Assembly (NCBI GenBank): GCA_965247175.1
Contig: OZ252006.1
Span: 1,488,001 to 1,552,000 of the forward strand
Source: JANQMX01 sp965247175
GTDB taxonomy: Bacteria > Pseudomonadota > Alphaproteobacteria > Kiloniellales > DSM-21159
DNA length: 64,000 nucleotides
Direction of reading: 5' to 3'
Shown: positions 26,637-35,603 of the stretch, one piece after another
How positions within the stretch are numbered: the first letter of the stretch is position 1
Layout: the number at the start of each line of letters is the position of its first letter
The notes under the pieces: model-generated
The model's input: only the letters and a program-made list of their open reading frames with translations
Told to the model about the DNA's origin: nothing
Database searches by the model: none
Translations under genes and position numbers: made by a program

Positions 26637-26915
26637 CGATCCCCCACCCCAGTGGCACGCAGCCGTGAAACAAGCCCACGCACCGGAAAAGTGGTTATAC
26701 CACTCGGTGGATTTTCATTCAATGCGCCAATGATTTGTTTAGATTCTTCGATAAATTGCAGATGAATATTGCTTCAATTTGTGCCGTTATTAACCTCAAC
26801 GCGTGACGACTCTTTTCTGTAACCTGTTGCGTTGATGCGATTTCTTCGGGCGGATTGCCGGCAAGCGTTGCTCAGTACATAGACTGGCGCCACTTGGCTC
26901 AGGCCAACCGGGGCC
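26637..26915. other. Intergenic region between tolC and the RTX gene
   Basis: About 280 bases, AT-rich around 26690-26830, on the upstream side of the RTX start. It probably carries the RTX promoter, which would make the RTX gene separately transcribed from tolC. I see no clear hairpin terminator for tolC and no defined operator. Confidence 0.45.
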
Positions 26916-28271
26916 CTACTCCGCGATCGTGACCGTCGGCAGATAGGCGGGCGCCTCGATATTCTGAGCATTGGTCAGGTCGAGATTGCTCGGCGTCAGC
27001 CAACCCAGAGCCGCCAGCAGCCGATAGACGGAGATACGCGCATCATAGCTTGCGTTGACGAACTCGATCTGGGCGTTGAAGTACTCGGTCTCCGCATCCA
27101 GCACATTGACTGCGGTGTCGCGCCCCGCTTCGCGCAGTCGCCGACGGGCGACCGCCACCTCTTCAGCGATGACGACGGCGTTTTCCAGCAGCTCGACCCG
27201 CTCGCGGGCGGTCTCCAACTGGTTGAAGGCAAGCCGCGCCTCCTCGAGCACCTGCCGTTTCTCAAAGCTCAGCAGGCTCAAGCTGTTCGAATAGGCATCC
27301 GAGGCTTGCCGTACCCGGGCCGGGCGGGTGAAGCCGTCGAACAGCTTCCAATTCAGCTCCAAAAGAGCGGCGAAGTCGCGCCGGGTGCCGTCGATGCCGG
27401 CCACGTCATCCTCGACGTTACCGCGCAGCACGATATTGAGGTCGGGATAATAGTCACTCTCGGCGATATCGCGCTGCTTGTCAGCGGCTTCCGTCGCCTT
27501 CTCCTGAGCCAGCACTTGCGGATTTTCGCTCAGCGCGATCTCGGTCGCCTCCTTGAGGCTCCCGGGCAGCAGCTCGACCGGTGGGATGGGCTCGATCATC
27601 TGCTGGGTCTCCGGCATCTTGGCAAAGACCTCGCGATAGCGGATCCCCGCGTCGCGCAGCAGCCCCTCGATCTCGACCCGCTGCTCCTTGGCAATCTGCA
27701 AGCGGGTCTTGGCCAGCAGAACATCGACGGCGATGCCTCCGCCCCGCTGCACGCGCTCGTCTTCCAACACAAGCTGCTCGCGGATGTTCTCTTCATTGGC
27801 GACGGCGATCTTCTCCAGCCGCACGAAGCGCAGCACATCGTGGTAGGCCGTGGCGCCGTCGAGAAAGACGTTCTGAACGGCGCTCCTAAGATCGTCCTGC
27901 GCCGCCTGGCGATCGATCTTCGCGATGTCGTAGCGCGAGGAGCGTTCGAAACCGTCGAAGAGGTTCTGGGTCAAGCTAAGCGAGAGCCGGTTGCGGAAGG
28001 TACTCAGCGACGGGTCGTCGTCCTCGCGCCGCGTTGGGCTGTCGGTGTATTCGTAGCCCGTGTCGCCAGTCAAATCGATCTCCGGCAAGAACTCGCCAAA
28101 TGCTTCGTCGACCACGCCACCAGCCTCGCGCAGATTAAATCTCGCCGAGTTAATCAGTGGATGGCGCTCAAGTACGTCAGCCAGCTCCTGTTCCAGGGTT
28201 TGACTTCTGACTTCGCCGGCAAAGACGAAAAAAGCCCATATCGGAAAGAAGACAAGTAAATAGCGGCGCAC
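26916..28271 (-). CDS. TolC-family outer-membrane channel of the type I system
   Basis: A 451-residue outer-membrane efflux protein completing the secretion trio. It has a signal peptide (residues 1-23), then two OEP repeats: the first with L-x-Q-N-L-F-D-G-F-E-R, the second with L-N-W-K-L-F-D-G-F-T-R, each followed by long alpha-helical segments as in TolC. The C-terminal repeat has A-L-G-W-L-T-P, common in AggA/TolC-type channels. The start is GTG with GGGGGAAA upstream. It is upstream of the RTX, ABC and HlyD genes on the same strand, so the export machine and substrate form one locus. Confidence 0.92.
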   Translation of the reverse strand: MRRYLLVFFPIWAFFVFAGEVRSQTLEQELADVLERHPLINSARFNLREAGGVVDEAFGEFLPEIDLTGDTGYEYTDSPTRREDDDPSLSTFRNRLSLSLTQNLFDGFERSSRYDIAKIDRQAAQDDLRSAVQNVFLDGATAYHDVLRFVRLEKIAVANEENIREQLVLEDERVQRGGGIAVDVLLAKTRLQIAKEQRVEIEGLLRDAGIRYREVFAKMPETQQMIEPIPPVELLPGSLKEATEIALSENPQVLAQEKATEAADKQRDIAESDYYPDLNIVLRGNVEDDVAGIDGTRRDFAALLELNWKLFDGFTRPARVRQASDAYSNSLSLLSFEKRQVLEEARLAFNQLETARERVELLENAVVIAEEVAVARRRLREAGRDTAVNVLDAETEYFNAQIEFVNASYDARISVYRLLAALGWLTPSNLDLTNAQNIEAPAYLPTVTIAE

Positions 28272-28820
28272 AATTTCCCCCGACGTCTCAATTCCCGATA
28301 CAAAACCTTTAACACAGCGTCACGGATACTCGCAACATGACAAGGAATGAACAATCTAAGCCAACAGTGTTTTTTGAGACAGGCCAATTGCCTTACTTTG
28401 TTTGAGGAGCTTGGCACGCAGCAATGCCAAGCCTGCAATACCGCTCCACGTCGCCTGGTTCTTCTAAATGGGCCGCTTCTATGGCCCGCCATGGCTGTTG
28501 GCTTAGGATGAGATGCTCGCGCTCTTCTTTCTGTTGGAGAGCGATAGCAAGGGGGCGCCTTCACACCACCAGACCTGACAAGGCCCTCAAGGACGACCCT
28601 ACCGCCCTCGACCTGGTGCAAAGGGACATGAGCTTGGCGCTCGAGATGGCGGCGTTGCTCGCGGTGCCGGCCGCGACGTGTAATCGCTGGTCAGCGGGCA
28701 GCTGCCATAACAGGATTGTCCTTTGAATCTGCACCTTGAGCGAGCAAGACTACTGCGAGGCAAAACAACCGCCCGGTGACGCTGGCAAGCGCGCCGACAC
28801 CACGTTCAAGAGAGGCAGGA
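28272..28820. other. Long intergenic region
   Basis: About 550 bases between the tolC start and the second peptide-binding protein gene, both reading away from it. It holds a probable relic (28598-28690, listed separately) and otherwise no convincing frame. GAGAGGCAGGA at the right edge is the ribosome-binding site of the next gene. No strong palindrome was found. Confidence 0.5.
28598..28690 (+). pseudogene. Relic of a 3-hydroxyisobutyrate dehydrogenase-type gene
   Basis: One frame reads L-D-L-V-Q-R-D-M-S-L-A-L-E-M-A and then A-V-P-A-A-T, which resembles the 'K-D-L-x-L-A-x-E-x-A-x-x-x-G-V-P-x-P' helix in the C-terminal domain of 3-hydroxyisobutyrate/6-phosphogluconate-type dehydrogenases. 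Nothing of the NAD-binding domain is left and the frame around it is noise. I read it as the remains of a deleted gene, by resemblance only. Confidence 0.4.
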
Positions 28821-30386
28821 ATGGCCGAAAGCAACAGCTTTGCCCGTCGAGATTTCAACGCTGCGCTTGTCGGCGTCGGCGCACTTGCTGCCGGTTCCAG
28901 CCTGGTTGCCCCCCTGGCGCGCGCTTCGACGCCAAAGAGAGGCGGCGTCTACCGTATCGGCCTGCGCGGCGGCAGCACGGCCGAGTCCTTGGACCCAGCC
29001 TCTTATGGCTCCGGCATCATCAACCACTTCATGACCGGCGCAATCGGCAACTGCTTGAGCGAGATTGATGCCGGCGGCATCGCCGTCCCAGAGCTGGCCG
29101 AAGAGTGGTCGGCCAGCCCCGGCGCCGATGTCTGGACCTTCCGCCTGCGCCGCGGTGTGACGTTCCATAACGGCAAGTCCCTGACGGCGGACGATGTGAT
29201 CGCCTCCTTCAACTATCATCGAGGCGAGGACAGCAAGTCGGGCGGCAAGGCCTTGCTCGATGCCGTCACCGATATCCGCAAGGACGGCGACCACACGGTG
29301 GTCTTCGAGCTATCGACCGGGAATGCGGATTTCCCCTATGTCGTGGCCGAGTACTTCTTCGTCATTTTCCCCGAGAAGGACGGCAAGCCGGATTGGCGGG
29401 ATGGTGTCGCAACCGGCGGCTATCGCCTGGCCGAGTTCGACCCCGGCGTCCGCTATATCGGCGAACGCAATCCCGACTATTGGAAGGACGGACGCGCCCA
29501 CTTCGAGCAGGTCCAGATCATCGCGCTGAACGATCAAGCGGCCCGGACCAATGCGCTGATCTCCGGGGAGGTCGACTGCATCGGAGGCGTCGAGCTGAGG
29601 ACCGTGCATCTCCTGAAGCGGCTGGCTGGCATCGACGTGCAAACCGTCACCGGCACGCAGCACTACACCATGCCAATGTTCACCAACACGCCACCCTTCG
29701 AAGACGTGAACGTGCGCCTCGCCTTGAAGTACGCCCTCAATCGCGAGCGGCTGCTCGACCTGCTGCTCTCAGGCTACGGACAGATCGGCAACGACAGCCC
29801 CATCACCCCGGCGAACCGCTATTTCAATCACGAGATGGCGCAGCGTCCCTACGACACCGACAAGGCCAAGTTCCACTTGAAGCAGGCCGGCCTGGAGCGT
29901 CTCTCCGTCGAGCTGCACTGTGCCAATGCCGCTTTCCCGGGCGCCGTCGATGCGGCCTTGCTGTTCTCGGACTCCGCACGCAGCGCCGGCATCGACATCG
30001 AAGTCGTGCGCCAACCGGACGATGGCTATTGGTCCAACGTCTGGCTCCAAAAGCCCTTCAGCACAGCCTTCTGGAGCGGCCGTCCGACGGAGGACCTCAT
30101 GTTCACCACCGGCTATGCCGCCGATGCTCCCTGGAACGACACGCGCTGGCAACACGAACGCTTCAACCAGCTGCTGGTCGAGGCGCGCACCGAGCTCGAC
30201 GACGACAAGCGCCGGACGATGTACTGGGAGATGCAGGAGATCGTGAAGGACGACGGCGGCGCCATCATTCCGCTCTTCGCCCAATACGTCTTCGCTCACC
30301 GAGACAACGTCGCCCACGGCACCCTTGCGGCCAACCGTGATGTCGACGGCTGGAAGTCGATGGAGCGCTGGTGGAGCAACATCTAG
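28821..30386 (+). CDS. ABC transporter substrate-binding protein, peptide/opine type (paralogue)
   Basis: A 521-residue family-5 solute-binding protein, clearly paralogous to the one at 6458-8056: both contain G-G-Y and N-P-x-Y-W-K-D-G-R-A-H-F-E, the D-V-x-V-R-L-A-L-K-Y-A core and D-G-Y-W-S-N-V-W-L-x-K-P. It has a Tat signal (F-A-R-R-D-F-N-A-A-L-V-G). The start at 28821 is chosen over 28776 because GAGGCAGGA adjoins it and the Tat motif then lies at the right distance. Again no permease genes adjoin. The stop overlaps the convergent hydrolase by four bases. Confidence 0.9.
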   Translation: MAESNSFARRDFNAALVGVGALAAGSSLVAPLARASTPKRGGVYRIGLRGGSTAESLDPASYGSGIINHFMTGAIGNCLSEIDAGGIAVPELAEEWSASPGADVWTFRLRRGVTFHNGKSLTADDVIASFNYHRGEDSKSGGKALLDAVTDIRKDGDHTVVFELSTGNADFPYVVAEYFFVIFPEKDGKPDWRDGVATGGYRLAEFDPGVRYIGERNPDYWKDGRAHFEQVQIIALNDQAARTNALISGEVDCIGGVELRTVHLLKRLAGIDVQTVTGTQHYTMPMFTNTPPFEDVNVRLALKYALNRERLLDLLLSGYGQIGNDSPITPANRYFNHEMAQRPYDTDKAKFHLKQAGLERLSVELHCANAAFPGAVDAALLFSDSARSAGIDIEVVRQPDDGYWSNVWLQKPFSTAFWSGRPTEDLMFTTGYAADAPWNDTRWQHERFNQLLVEARTELDDDKRRTMYWEMQEIVKDDGGAIIPLFAQYVFAHRDNVAHGTLAANRDVDGWKSMERWWSNI

Positions 30387-31309
30387 CCGGCTGAAACACT
30401 CGAGCCGCGAAGCCAAGTCGCAGCCCTGTCCAAAGCAGCCTTCGCGGCGGGGACCTTGCCGACGAAGTGCAGGTAGCTGTGGCCGAGGCCGGGAGTGACA
30501 TCGAGCGTGCAAGCCCGGCCGAGGCGCTTGAGCCTTGCCGCCAAGGCCTCACTGTCGATCAGCAGCGGATCGGCATCGCCGACAGCCAGATAGCAGGGCG
30601 GGCCGTCGGACGGTGCTGCCGTCACGATATCGAAGCCGGGCATGGTCGCGAGATGATCGAGTGGGCCGAGGCGCTCGTAGGCGGCGATAAGTTCGGCGCT
30701 CGACAGTCCGCTGCCCGGCTCTCCTGCCTGCCCCTCCGGCAGTTGGCCAAAAGCGCCGTAGAAACCAAGGACACCGGCGAGGCGCGCTCTCAAGGCCGGC
30801 GGCAAGGCCGCATCGGTCCAGAAGGCCACTGCCGCCCCGGCCGAGTCACCGGCCAGGAACACCTGCCGTGGCACCGGCAAGTCTTCTACACCACCCTCCA
30901 GCACCGCCATGGCGGCAGCGACGCCGTCCTCGCGCTGGGCCGGGAAGCGGTGCTCGGGCGCCAAGCGGTAGCGGGCCGAGACAACCAGCAGACCACTCAT
31001 CACGGCCAGGTGTGAACAGGGCACCTGGTGGGTTTCCGGCCCGCCGACCAGCCAGCTCCCGCCGTGGAAGTAAACGATAGCCTGGTCACTCTCTGTCTCC
31101 AGAGTCCCGCCGCGCGGTCGAAACAACAGGCCACTGACTCCACGAGCTGTATCGAAAGGCGCGATATCGCATTCGGGCGCCACGTCCGGCAGCAAAGTCG
31201 CGCGTGCCGCTGCGTAGTCGGCTCGCAGCGCGGCCGGGTCGCCGGCGATCCAGTCGGCCTGATAGCTATCGTGCGCCGCCACCGCCGCCGCGAAATCGGG
31301 ATCGAGCAT
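30383..31309 (-). CDS. Alpha/beta hydrolase, hormone-sensitive-lipase type
   Basis: About 308 residues, cytosolic. The oxyanion-hole motif Y-F-H-G-G-S-W and the nucleophile elbow G-D-S-A-G-A-A mark the HSL/esterase branch. The acid (V-G-D-A-D-P-L) and histidine (G-L-G-H-S-Y-L-H) of the triad follow in order. It likely cleaves small carboxyl esters or amides. The start is uncertain: ATG at 31309 is used, but TTG at 31318 has AGGAG at a good distance and TTG at 31339 is also open. Confidence 0.87.
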   Translation of the reverse strand: MLDPDFAAAVAAHDSYQADWIAGDPAALRADYAAARATLLPDVAPECDIAPFDTARGVSGLLFRPRGGTLETESDQAIVYFHGGSWLVGGPETHQVPCSHLAVMSGLLVVSARYRLAPEHRFPAQREDGVAAAMAVLEGGVEDLPVPRQVFLAGDSAGAAVAFWTDAALPPALRARLAGVLGFYGAFGQLPEGQAGEPGSGLSSAELIAAYERLGPLDHLATMPGFDIVTAAPSDGPPCYLAVGDADPLLIDSEALAARLKRLGRACTLDVTPGLGHSYLHFVGKVPAAKAALDRAATWLRGSSVSAG

Positions 31310-31460
31310 GACCGCGTTCAAGGCAAAGAGCTCCTGCAAACAAGGTTGGAGTAATGTATGTAAGCCACAATCCGATCTGCGTCAGTGACACCACAGGGAT
31401 TCCGGTCACGCTGAACGCATCGGACGAGACAAAGACACGCTTTCGCTGCACGAGGATTCA

Positions 31461-32621
31461 ATGAGCGATTTCGATCGGGTCGAGGTGATCGAGGACGGGG
31501 CGGCCCTACGGCTTCTGAGGGAAAATGGCGGCGACGTGCGCTTCCACGCCATCTGGCTGCGCGACAACGCCCTAGACCCGGCGACCCGCTCGCCCGGCAA
31601 CGGCCAACGCCTGATCACCATCGGTGAGATCCCGGCGGCCACGCGCATCGAGCGCGCAATTCTCGACGCCGCCAACCGGCTGACGGTGACCTTCGCACCG
31701 GAGAACAAGACGGTCGACTTCCATCTCGGCTGGCTGGACGCGCAGTCCTATGACATGACGCCGACCATGGAAGCCGGTTGGCTGCCTGACGGCTGCGAGA
31801 CGTGGGACGGTGACTTTGCGGCGCGCTTACCGGAACTCGACTTCACCCGCGCCAAGCAGGACCCGCAGTCCCTGGCCGCCTGGCTGGACGCGGTGCGCCG
31901 TTTCGGCTTCGCCATCATGACCGGCGGACCGGTCGAAAGCGGCGCCCTCCTCGAGGTTGCCGCGCTCTTCGGCTTCGTGCGGGAGACCAACTACGGCCGC
32001 TGGTTCGAGGTGAAGAGCGAGATCGCCCCGAGCAACCTCGCCTACACCTCGCTCGGCCTGCAGGCTCATAGCGACAATCCCTACCGCGACCCGGTGCCGA
32101 CCATGCAGCTGCTCTACTGCCTGGAGAACACCGCCGAGGGCGGCGAGTCTTTCGTGGTCGACGGCTTCCGGGCCGTGCAGCGCTTGCGGCAGGAAAACCC
32201 GGATGGTTTCGCCCTACTGGCCCGCCACTGCGCTCGCTTCGAGTACGCCGGCACGCCCGACACTCGCCTGCGGTCCAAGAAGCCGATGATTGAGCTTGCG
32301 CCGGACGGGGAGCTGACCGGCGTGCGCTTCAACAACCGCTCGCTGGCTGCCGTCACGGACGTGCCCTACGACGCCATGCCGGCCTACTACGCCGCCTATC
32401 GCCATCTCGCGGCCATCATCGACGACCCGGCCATGGCGGCGAGCTTCAAGCTGGAGCCCGGCGCCTGCTTCCTGGTCGACAACACCCGGGTCTTGCACGG
32501 CCGGAAGGGCTTCTCCGGCAGCGGCCGACGATGGCTTCAGGGCTGCTATCCGGACAAGGACGGATTGCTCTCTACCCTTGCCGTTCTCCAAAATCACAGC
32601 CGGCGCGTGGCCGCCGAGTAG
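31461..32621 (+). CDS. Gamma-butyrobetaine hydroxylase-like 2OG-Fe(II) dioxygenase
   Basis: 386 residues with the two-part layout of gamma-butyrobetaine/trimethyllysine hydroxylases: an N-terminal DUF971-like domain (F-H-A-I-W-L-R-D-N-A) and a TauD-type catalytic domain. The first iron ligands are in Q-A-H-S-D-N-P-Y-R-D (H-x-D), the second His in N-T-R-V-L-H-G-R, and the 2OG arginine in the following G-S-G-R-R-W. It probably hydroxylates a betaine or trimethylammonium compound, the last step of carnitine formation in known members. The family-5 binding protein just upstream may take up related nutrients, though this is speculative. Confidence 0.87.
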   Translation: MSDFDRVEVIEDGAALRLLRENGGDVRFHAIWLRDNALDPATRSPGNGQRLITIGEIPAATRIERAILDAANRLTVTFAPENKTVDFHLGWLDAQSYDMTPTMEAGWLPDGCETWDGDFAARLPELDFTRAKQDPQSLAAWLDAVRRFGFAIMTGGPVESGALLEVAALFGFVRETNYGRWFEVKSEIAPSNLAYTSLGLQAHSDNPYRDPVPTMQLLYCLENTAEGGESFVVDGFRAVQRLRQENPDGFALLARHCARFEYAGTPDTRLRSKKPMIELAPDGELTGVRFNNRSLAAVTDVPYDAMPAYYAAYRHLAAIIDDPAMAASFKLEPGACFLVDNTRVLHGRKGFSGSGRRWLQGCYPDKDGLLSTLAVLQNHSRRVAAE

Positions 32622-32624
32622 GTC

Positions 32625-33737
32625 CTAGCCGGTCGCCTGGGCGGCTTCCTGGTTAAGGCGCTGGCGCATGGCTTCCTCCTCCTCTCCGTAGAAGAAAGAG
32701 AAGACGGCCAGACGGCGCCCCTTGGTGACGGGCATGGCCAGGTGCAGGAGCGAGCAGCAGAAAACTACGGCCCCGCCCGGCTCCGGCGCGTAGAGCTGCG
32801 GGCCGAACTCGGGAAAGCGCAGGTAACCGCCTTCGTACTCGCCGCTGTTGAGATTCAGGCTCATGGCGAAGCGGCGATACTCCGCCAGGCGAACCGTGTT
32901 GTCGCGATGCGCCGCGAAGTGCCCGCCGTCGGTGCTGTCATAGCAGCCGATGCGCGGCGTCTCGATGCGGGTGACGCGATAGCCGAAGCCCTTGAGCACT
33001 TCCGGTAGGAGCCTGCGTCCGATGGACTGCAGCAAGTCATGGCACTCCGGCGAGGTCTCCGGCACGACGACATCGCGGCGCACCTTGGTCCGCTGCTTGA
33101 CGACGTTGCCGCCGGCACCTTGCGAGGTGACGTAACCCTCGGTCTTCTCGCCGGCCTCCCAGAACTGGATGAGACGCTGACACTGCTCGGGAAGCAGCAC
33201 GCGCGGCACGACAAGCGCCGGCGGCTGGGCCGTCACGAGACTTTGCGGCTGAGCCGCGCGGCGCGCCTGCAGCCAGGTCAACGCGCGCAGGCATTGCTGC
33301 GACACATCAGGCTCGTCGAAAACGGCATCCAAACGGAGGATTGGATCGAACACCAGGGTCAGCGGTCGCTCTACGTCAAGCGCTGGGTCAGCCGCCAGCA
33401 GCGCCTTGCTGACCGCACCCGCCGCGTCGCCAAGAACCGGAAAGGGCAGCGCCAGACGCTGAACCAACGCCCCATTCTCTTGGTCCGGCCCAGATGTCAC
33501 GCCATAGACCCGCGCTTCGAGCGTGGCGAACTCCCCAAGCCGGTCGCGCAGCAAAGAGCAACCGACCGCCGCCATGTCAGCACTGGGCGCAAGGTGCATA
33601 ACCACGGGCCAACCGAACACGCGGGCCGCATAGAGCGATACGATGCGGCCGTCCGGCAAGGTGAGCGGTAGGTCATAGAGCCGTTCGCCCGGTGCAAGAG
33701 GTCCTTGCTCCTCAGCAGGGTAGGATTTCAGGTGCAT
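32625..33737 (-). CDS. Redoxin-like / prolyl-4-hydroxylase-like fusion protein
   Basis: 370 residues. The first 160 resemble a peroxiredoxin/AhpC fold (P-G-E-R-L-Y-D-L-P-L, then V-V-M-H-L-A-P-S-A-D), but the usual peroxidatic P-x-x-x-T-x-x-C is replaced by P-S-A-D-M-A-A-V-G-C. The remainder is a 2OG-Fe(II) hydroxylase: H-F-A-A-H-R-D-N supplies H-x-D ligands, L-L-H-L-A-M-P-V the distal His, and T-K-G-R-R the co-substrate arginine. Same-family fusions are known in proteobacteria. The substrate is unknown. It is convergent with the preceding dioxygenase, with a three-base gap. Confidence 0.8.
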   Translation of the reverse strand: MHLKSYPAEEQGPLAPGERLYDLPLTLPDGRIVSLYAARVFGWPVVMHLAPSADMAAVGCSLLRDRLGEFATLEARVYGVTSGPDQENGALVQRLALPFPVLGDAAGAVSKALLAADPALDVERPLTLVFDPILRLDAVFDEPDVSQQCLRALTWLQARRAAQPQSLVTAQPPALVVPRVLLPEQCQRLIQFWEAGEKTEGYVTSQGAGGNVVKQRTKVRRDVVVPETSPECHDLLQSIGRRLLPEVLKGFGYRVTRIETPRIGCYDSTDGGHFAAHRDNTVRLAEYRRFAMSLNLNSGEYEGGYLRFPEFGPQLYAPEPGGAVVFCCSLLHLAMPVTKGRRLAVFSFFYGEEEEAMRQRLNQEAAQATG

Positions 33738-33878
33738 GGACTGTCGCTCACACAGGATGAAACCGACGACAGGCTAGCATCGGCGCCGAAACACCATCAA
33801 ACACCAAGAAGACCTGCAATCCTCCTCGCCGCCGCTGTCGTAGGAGACTCGCAAAGCGCTTGGCGAAAGGAACTCTCA

Positions 33879-35447
33879 GTGCCCTCTTCCGGTGTTGGCC
33901 GTTCGGCGCTGCAGCTCGTGTGGTTCAAGCGCGATCTGCGCATCGCGGATCATCGTCCGCTGGCAAAGGCCGCGATGCGAGGGCCGGTTCTGCCGCTGTT
34001 CATCGTTGAGCCGGCGCTATGGCGGCAACCGGACATGTCGGGGCGGCAGTGGATGTTCCTCGCCGAGAGCCTGGTGGCCCTCCGAAAGGAACTTGCGGCA
34101 CGGGGTCAATCTCTTGCCGTAAGAACTGGCGATACAATCGAAATTCTTGATGAACTGGCCACTCGAATGCCGATCGCGGCGCTCTGGTCGCATCAGGAGA
34201 CAGGCAATGCCTGGACCTATGCGCGCGATCTGGCGGTCGCCGACTGGTGCCGCGCCAAGGGCATTCCCTGGCACGAGGAGCGGCAAGGCGGCACCATCCG
34301 CCGGCTCGGCTCACGCAATGGTTGGGCCAAGCGTTGGGACGCCTTCATGGCCGAACCGGAGACGACGCCGCCCGATGCCTTGCCGCAGCTCAGCGACATT
34401 GAGCCTGGAGGGATCCCCAGCGCATCCGATCTTGGCCTGCACCCGGATCCCTGCCCCGAGCGACAGGAGGGCGGCATGCGCGCCGCTAAGGCCTGTCTTC
34501 ACAGCTTTCTCACCGAGCGTGGCAAGAGCTACCGCACATCCATGTCGAGCCCCCTCACCGGCTTCGAGGCCTGCTCACGCCTCTCGCCGCATCTCGCCTG
34601 GGGCACAATCTCGATGCGGCAGGTGGCGCAAGCGACCTGGCAAAGGCAGCGCGACCTGAAGCAGTCGTCCGAGCCGCGTGGCGCCTGGCGAGGCGCCCTC
34701 TCCTCCTTCTCGGGCCGGCTGCATTGGCGCTGCCATTTCACGCAGAAGCTCGAGGACGAGCCGCGGCTGGAGTTCGAGAACCTGCATGCGGCCTACAACG
34801 GCATCCGGCCACTTGAACCGGATGTCGTCCGGCTCGAAGCCTGGCAAAGGGGCGAAACGGGCCTGCCCTTTGTCGATGCCTGCATGCGGGCCCTCATCGC
34901 CGCCGGCTGGATGAACTTCCGCATGCGGGCCATGCTGATGGCCGTCGCGAGCTATCACCTCTGGCTCGACTGGCGGAAGCCGGGCGAGCATCTGGCACGG
35001 CTCTTCACCGACTACGAGCCCGGCATCCACTGGCCCCAGGTGCAGATGCAGTCCGGCACCACCGGCATCAACACGGTGCGCATCTACAATCCGGTCAAGC
35101 AGGGCCACGACCAGGACCCGGACGGTCGCTTCGTCCGCCGCTGGCTGCCGGAGCTTGCCGAGGTGCCCGACCGCTTCCTGCAGGAACCCTGGACGTGGGA
35201 AGGGGCCGGCCGCATTCTCGGCAAGACCTACCCTCATCCCATCGTCGACCACCTCGCGGCCGCCAAGGAGGCGCGCCAGAAGGTCTGGGGCGCGCGGCGC
35301 GGCTCTGAATTTCGCGAGGAGGCTCGGCGTATCCAAGACAAGCACGGCAGCCGCAAGAGCGGCATGCCGATCACCGGACGTAAGAGGAAAGCAAAGGCTT
35401 ACAGCCGGCAGCTCCCGCTGCTTCCCGAAGAGGAAGCGGCCTCTTGA
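33879..35447 (+). CDS. Cryptochrome/DNA photolyase family protein
   Basis: 522 residues. The N-terminal alpha/beta photolyase domain opens with L-V-W-F-K-R-D-L-R-I-A-D-H. The C-terminal FAD-binding domain has G-R-L-H-W-R, G-L-P-F-V-D-A-C-M-R-A-L, G-W-M-N-F-R-M-R and V-R-I-Y-N-P-V-K-Q. Where E. coli photolyase has N-x-x-W-x-W next to FAD, this protein reads G-I-H-W-P-Q-V-Q, so the classical tryptophan pair is altered. Start GTG at 33879, with AAAGGA upstream; the longer frame from 33705 overlaps the divergent gene and looks noncoding. It is followed two bases later by a DUF2256 gene. Confidence 0.88.
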   Translation: MPSSGVGRSALQLVWFKRDLRIADHRPLAKAAMRGPVLPLFIVEPALWRQPDMSGRQWMFLAESLVALRKELAARGQSLAVRTGDTIEILDELATRMPIAALWSHQETGNAWTYARDLAVADWCRAKGIPWHEERQGGTIRRLGSRNGWAKRWDAFMAEPETTPPDALPQLSDIEPGGIPSASDLGLHPDPCPERQEGGMRAAKACLHSFLTERGKSYRTSMSSPLTGFEACSRLSPHLAWGTISMRQVAQATWQRQRDLKQSSEPRGAWRGALSSFSGRLHWRCHFTQKLEDEPRLEFENLHAAYNGIRPLEPDVVRLEAWQRGETGLPFVDACMRALIAAGWMNFRMRAMLMAVASYHLWLDWRKPGEHLARLFTDYEPGIHWPQVQMQSGTTGINTVRIYNPVKQGHDQDPDGRFVRRWLPELAEVPDRFLQEPWTWEGAGRILGKTYPHPIVDHLAAAKEARQKVWGARRGSEFREEARRIQDKHGSRKSGMPITGRKRKAKAYSRQLPLLPEEEAAS

Positions 35448-35449
35448 AG

Positions 35450-35599
35450 ATGCGCAAGAAAGCGGAGCTGCCGCAGAAGACCTGCCCCGTCTGCAAGCGC
35501 CCCTTCGCCTGGCGCAAGAAGTGGGCACGAGACTGGGCAGAGGTGCGTTACTGCTCGGAACGTTGCCGGCGCAGCGCAAAGGCGGGACACGGGAGTTGA
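35450..35599 (+). CDS. DUF2256 small cysteine-rich protein
   Basis: A 49-residue basic protein: M-R-K-K, then L-P-Q-K-T-C-P-V-C-K, R-P-F-A-W-R-K-K-W-A and V-R-Y-C-S-E-R-C-R-R. The C-x2-C ... C-x3-C pattern suggests a small zinc-binding fold. This matches the DUF2256 family, which in many proteobacteria accompanies photolyase/cryptochrome genes. The ATG lies two bases after the photolyase stop, so translation is coupled. Function unknown; a role with the photolyase is inference from gene order. Confidence 0.88.
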   Translation: MRKKAELPQKTCPVCKRPFAWRKKWARDWAEVRYCSERCRRSAKAGHGS

Positions 35600-35603
35600 G
35601 GCG

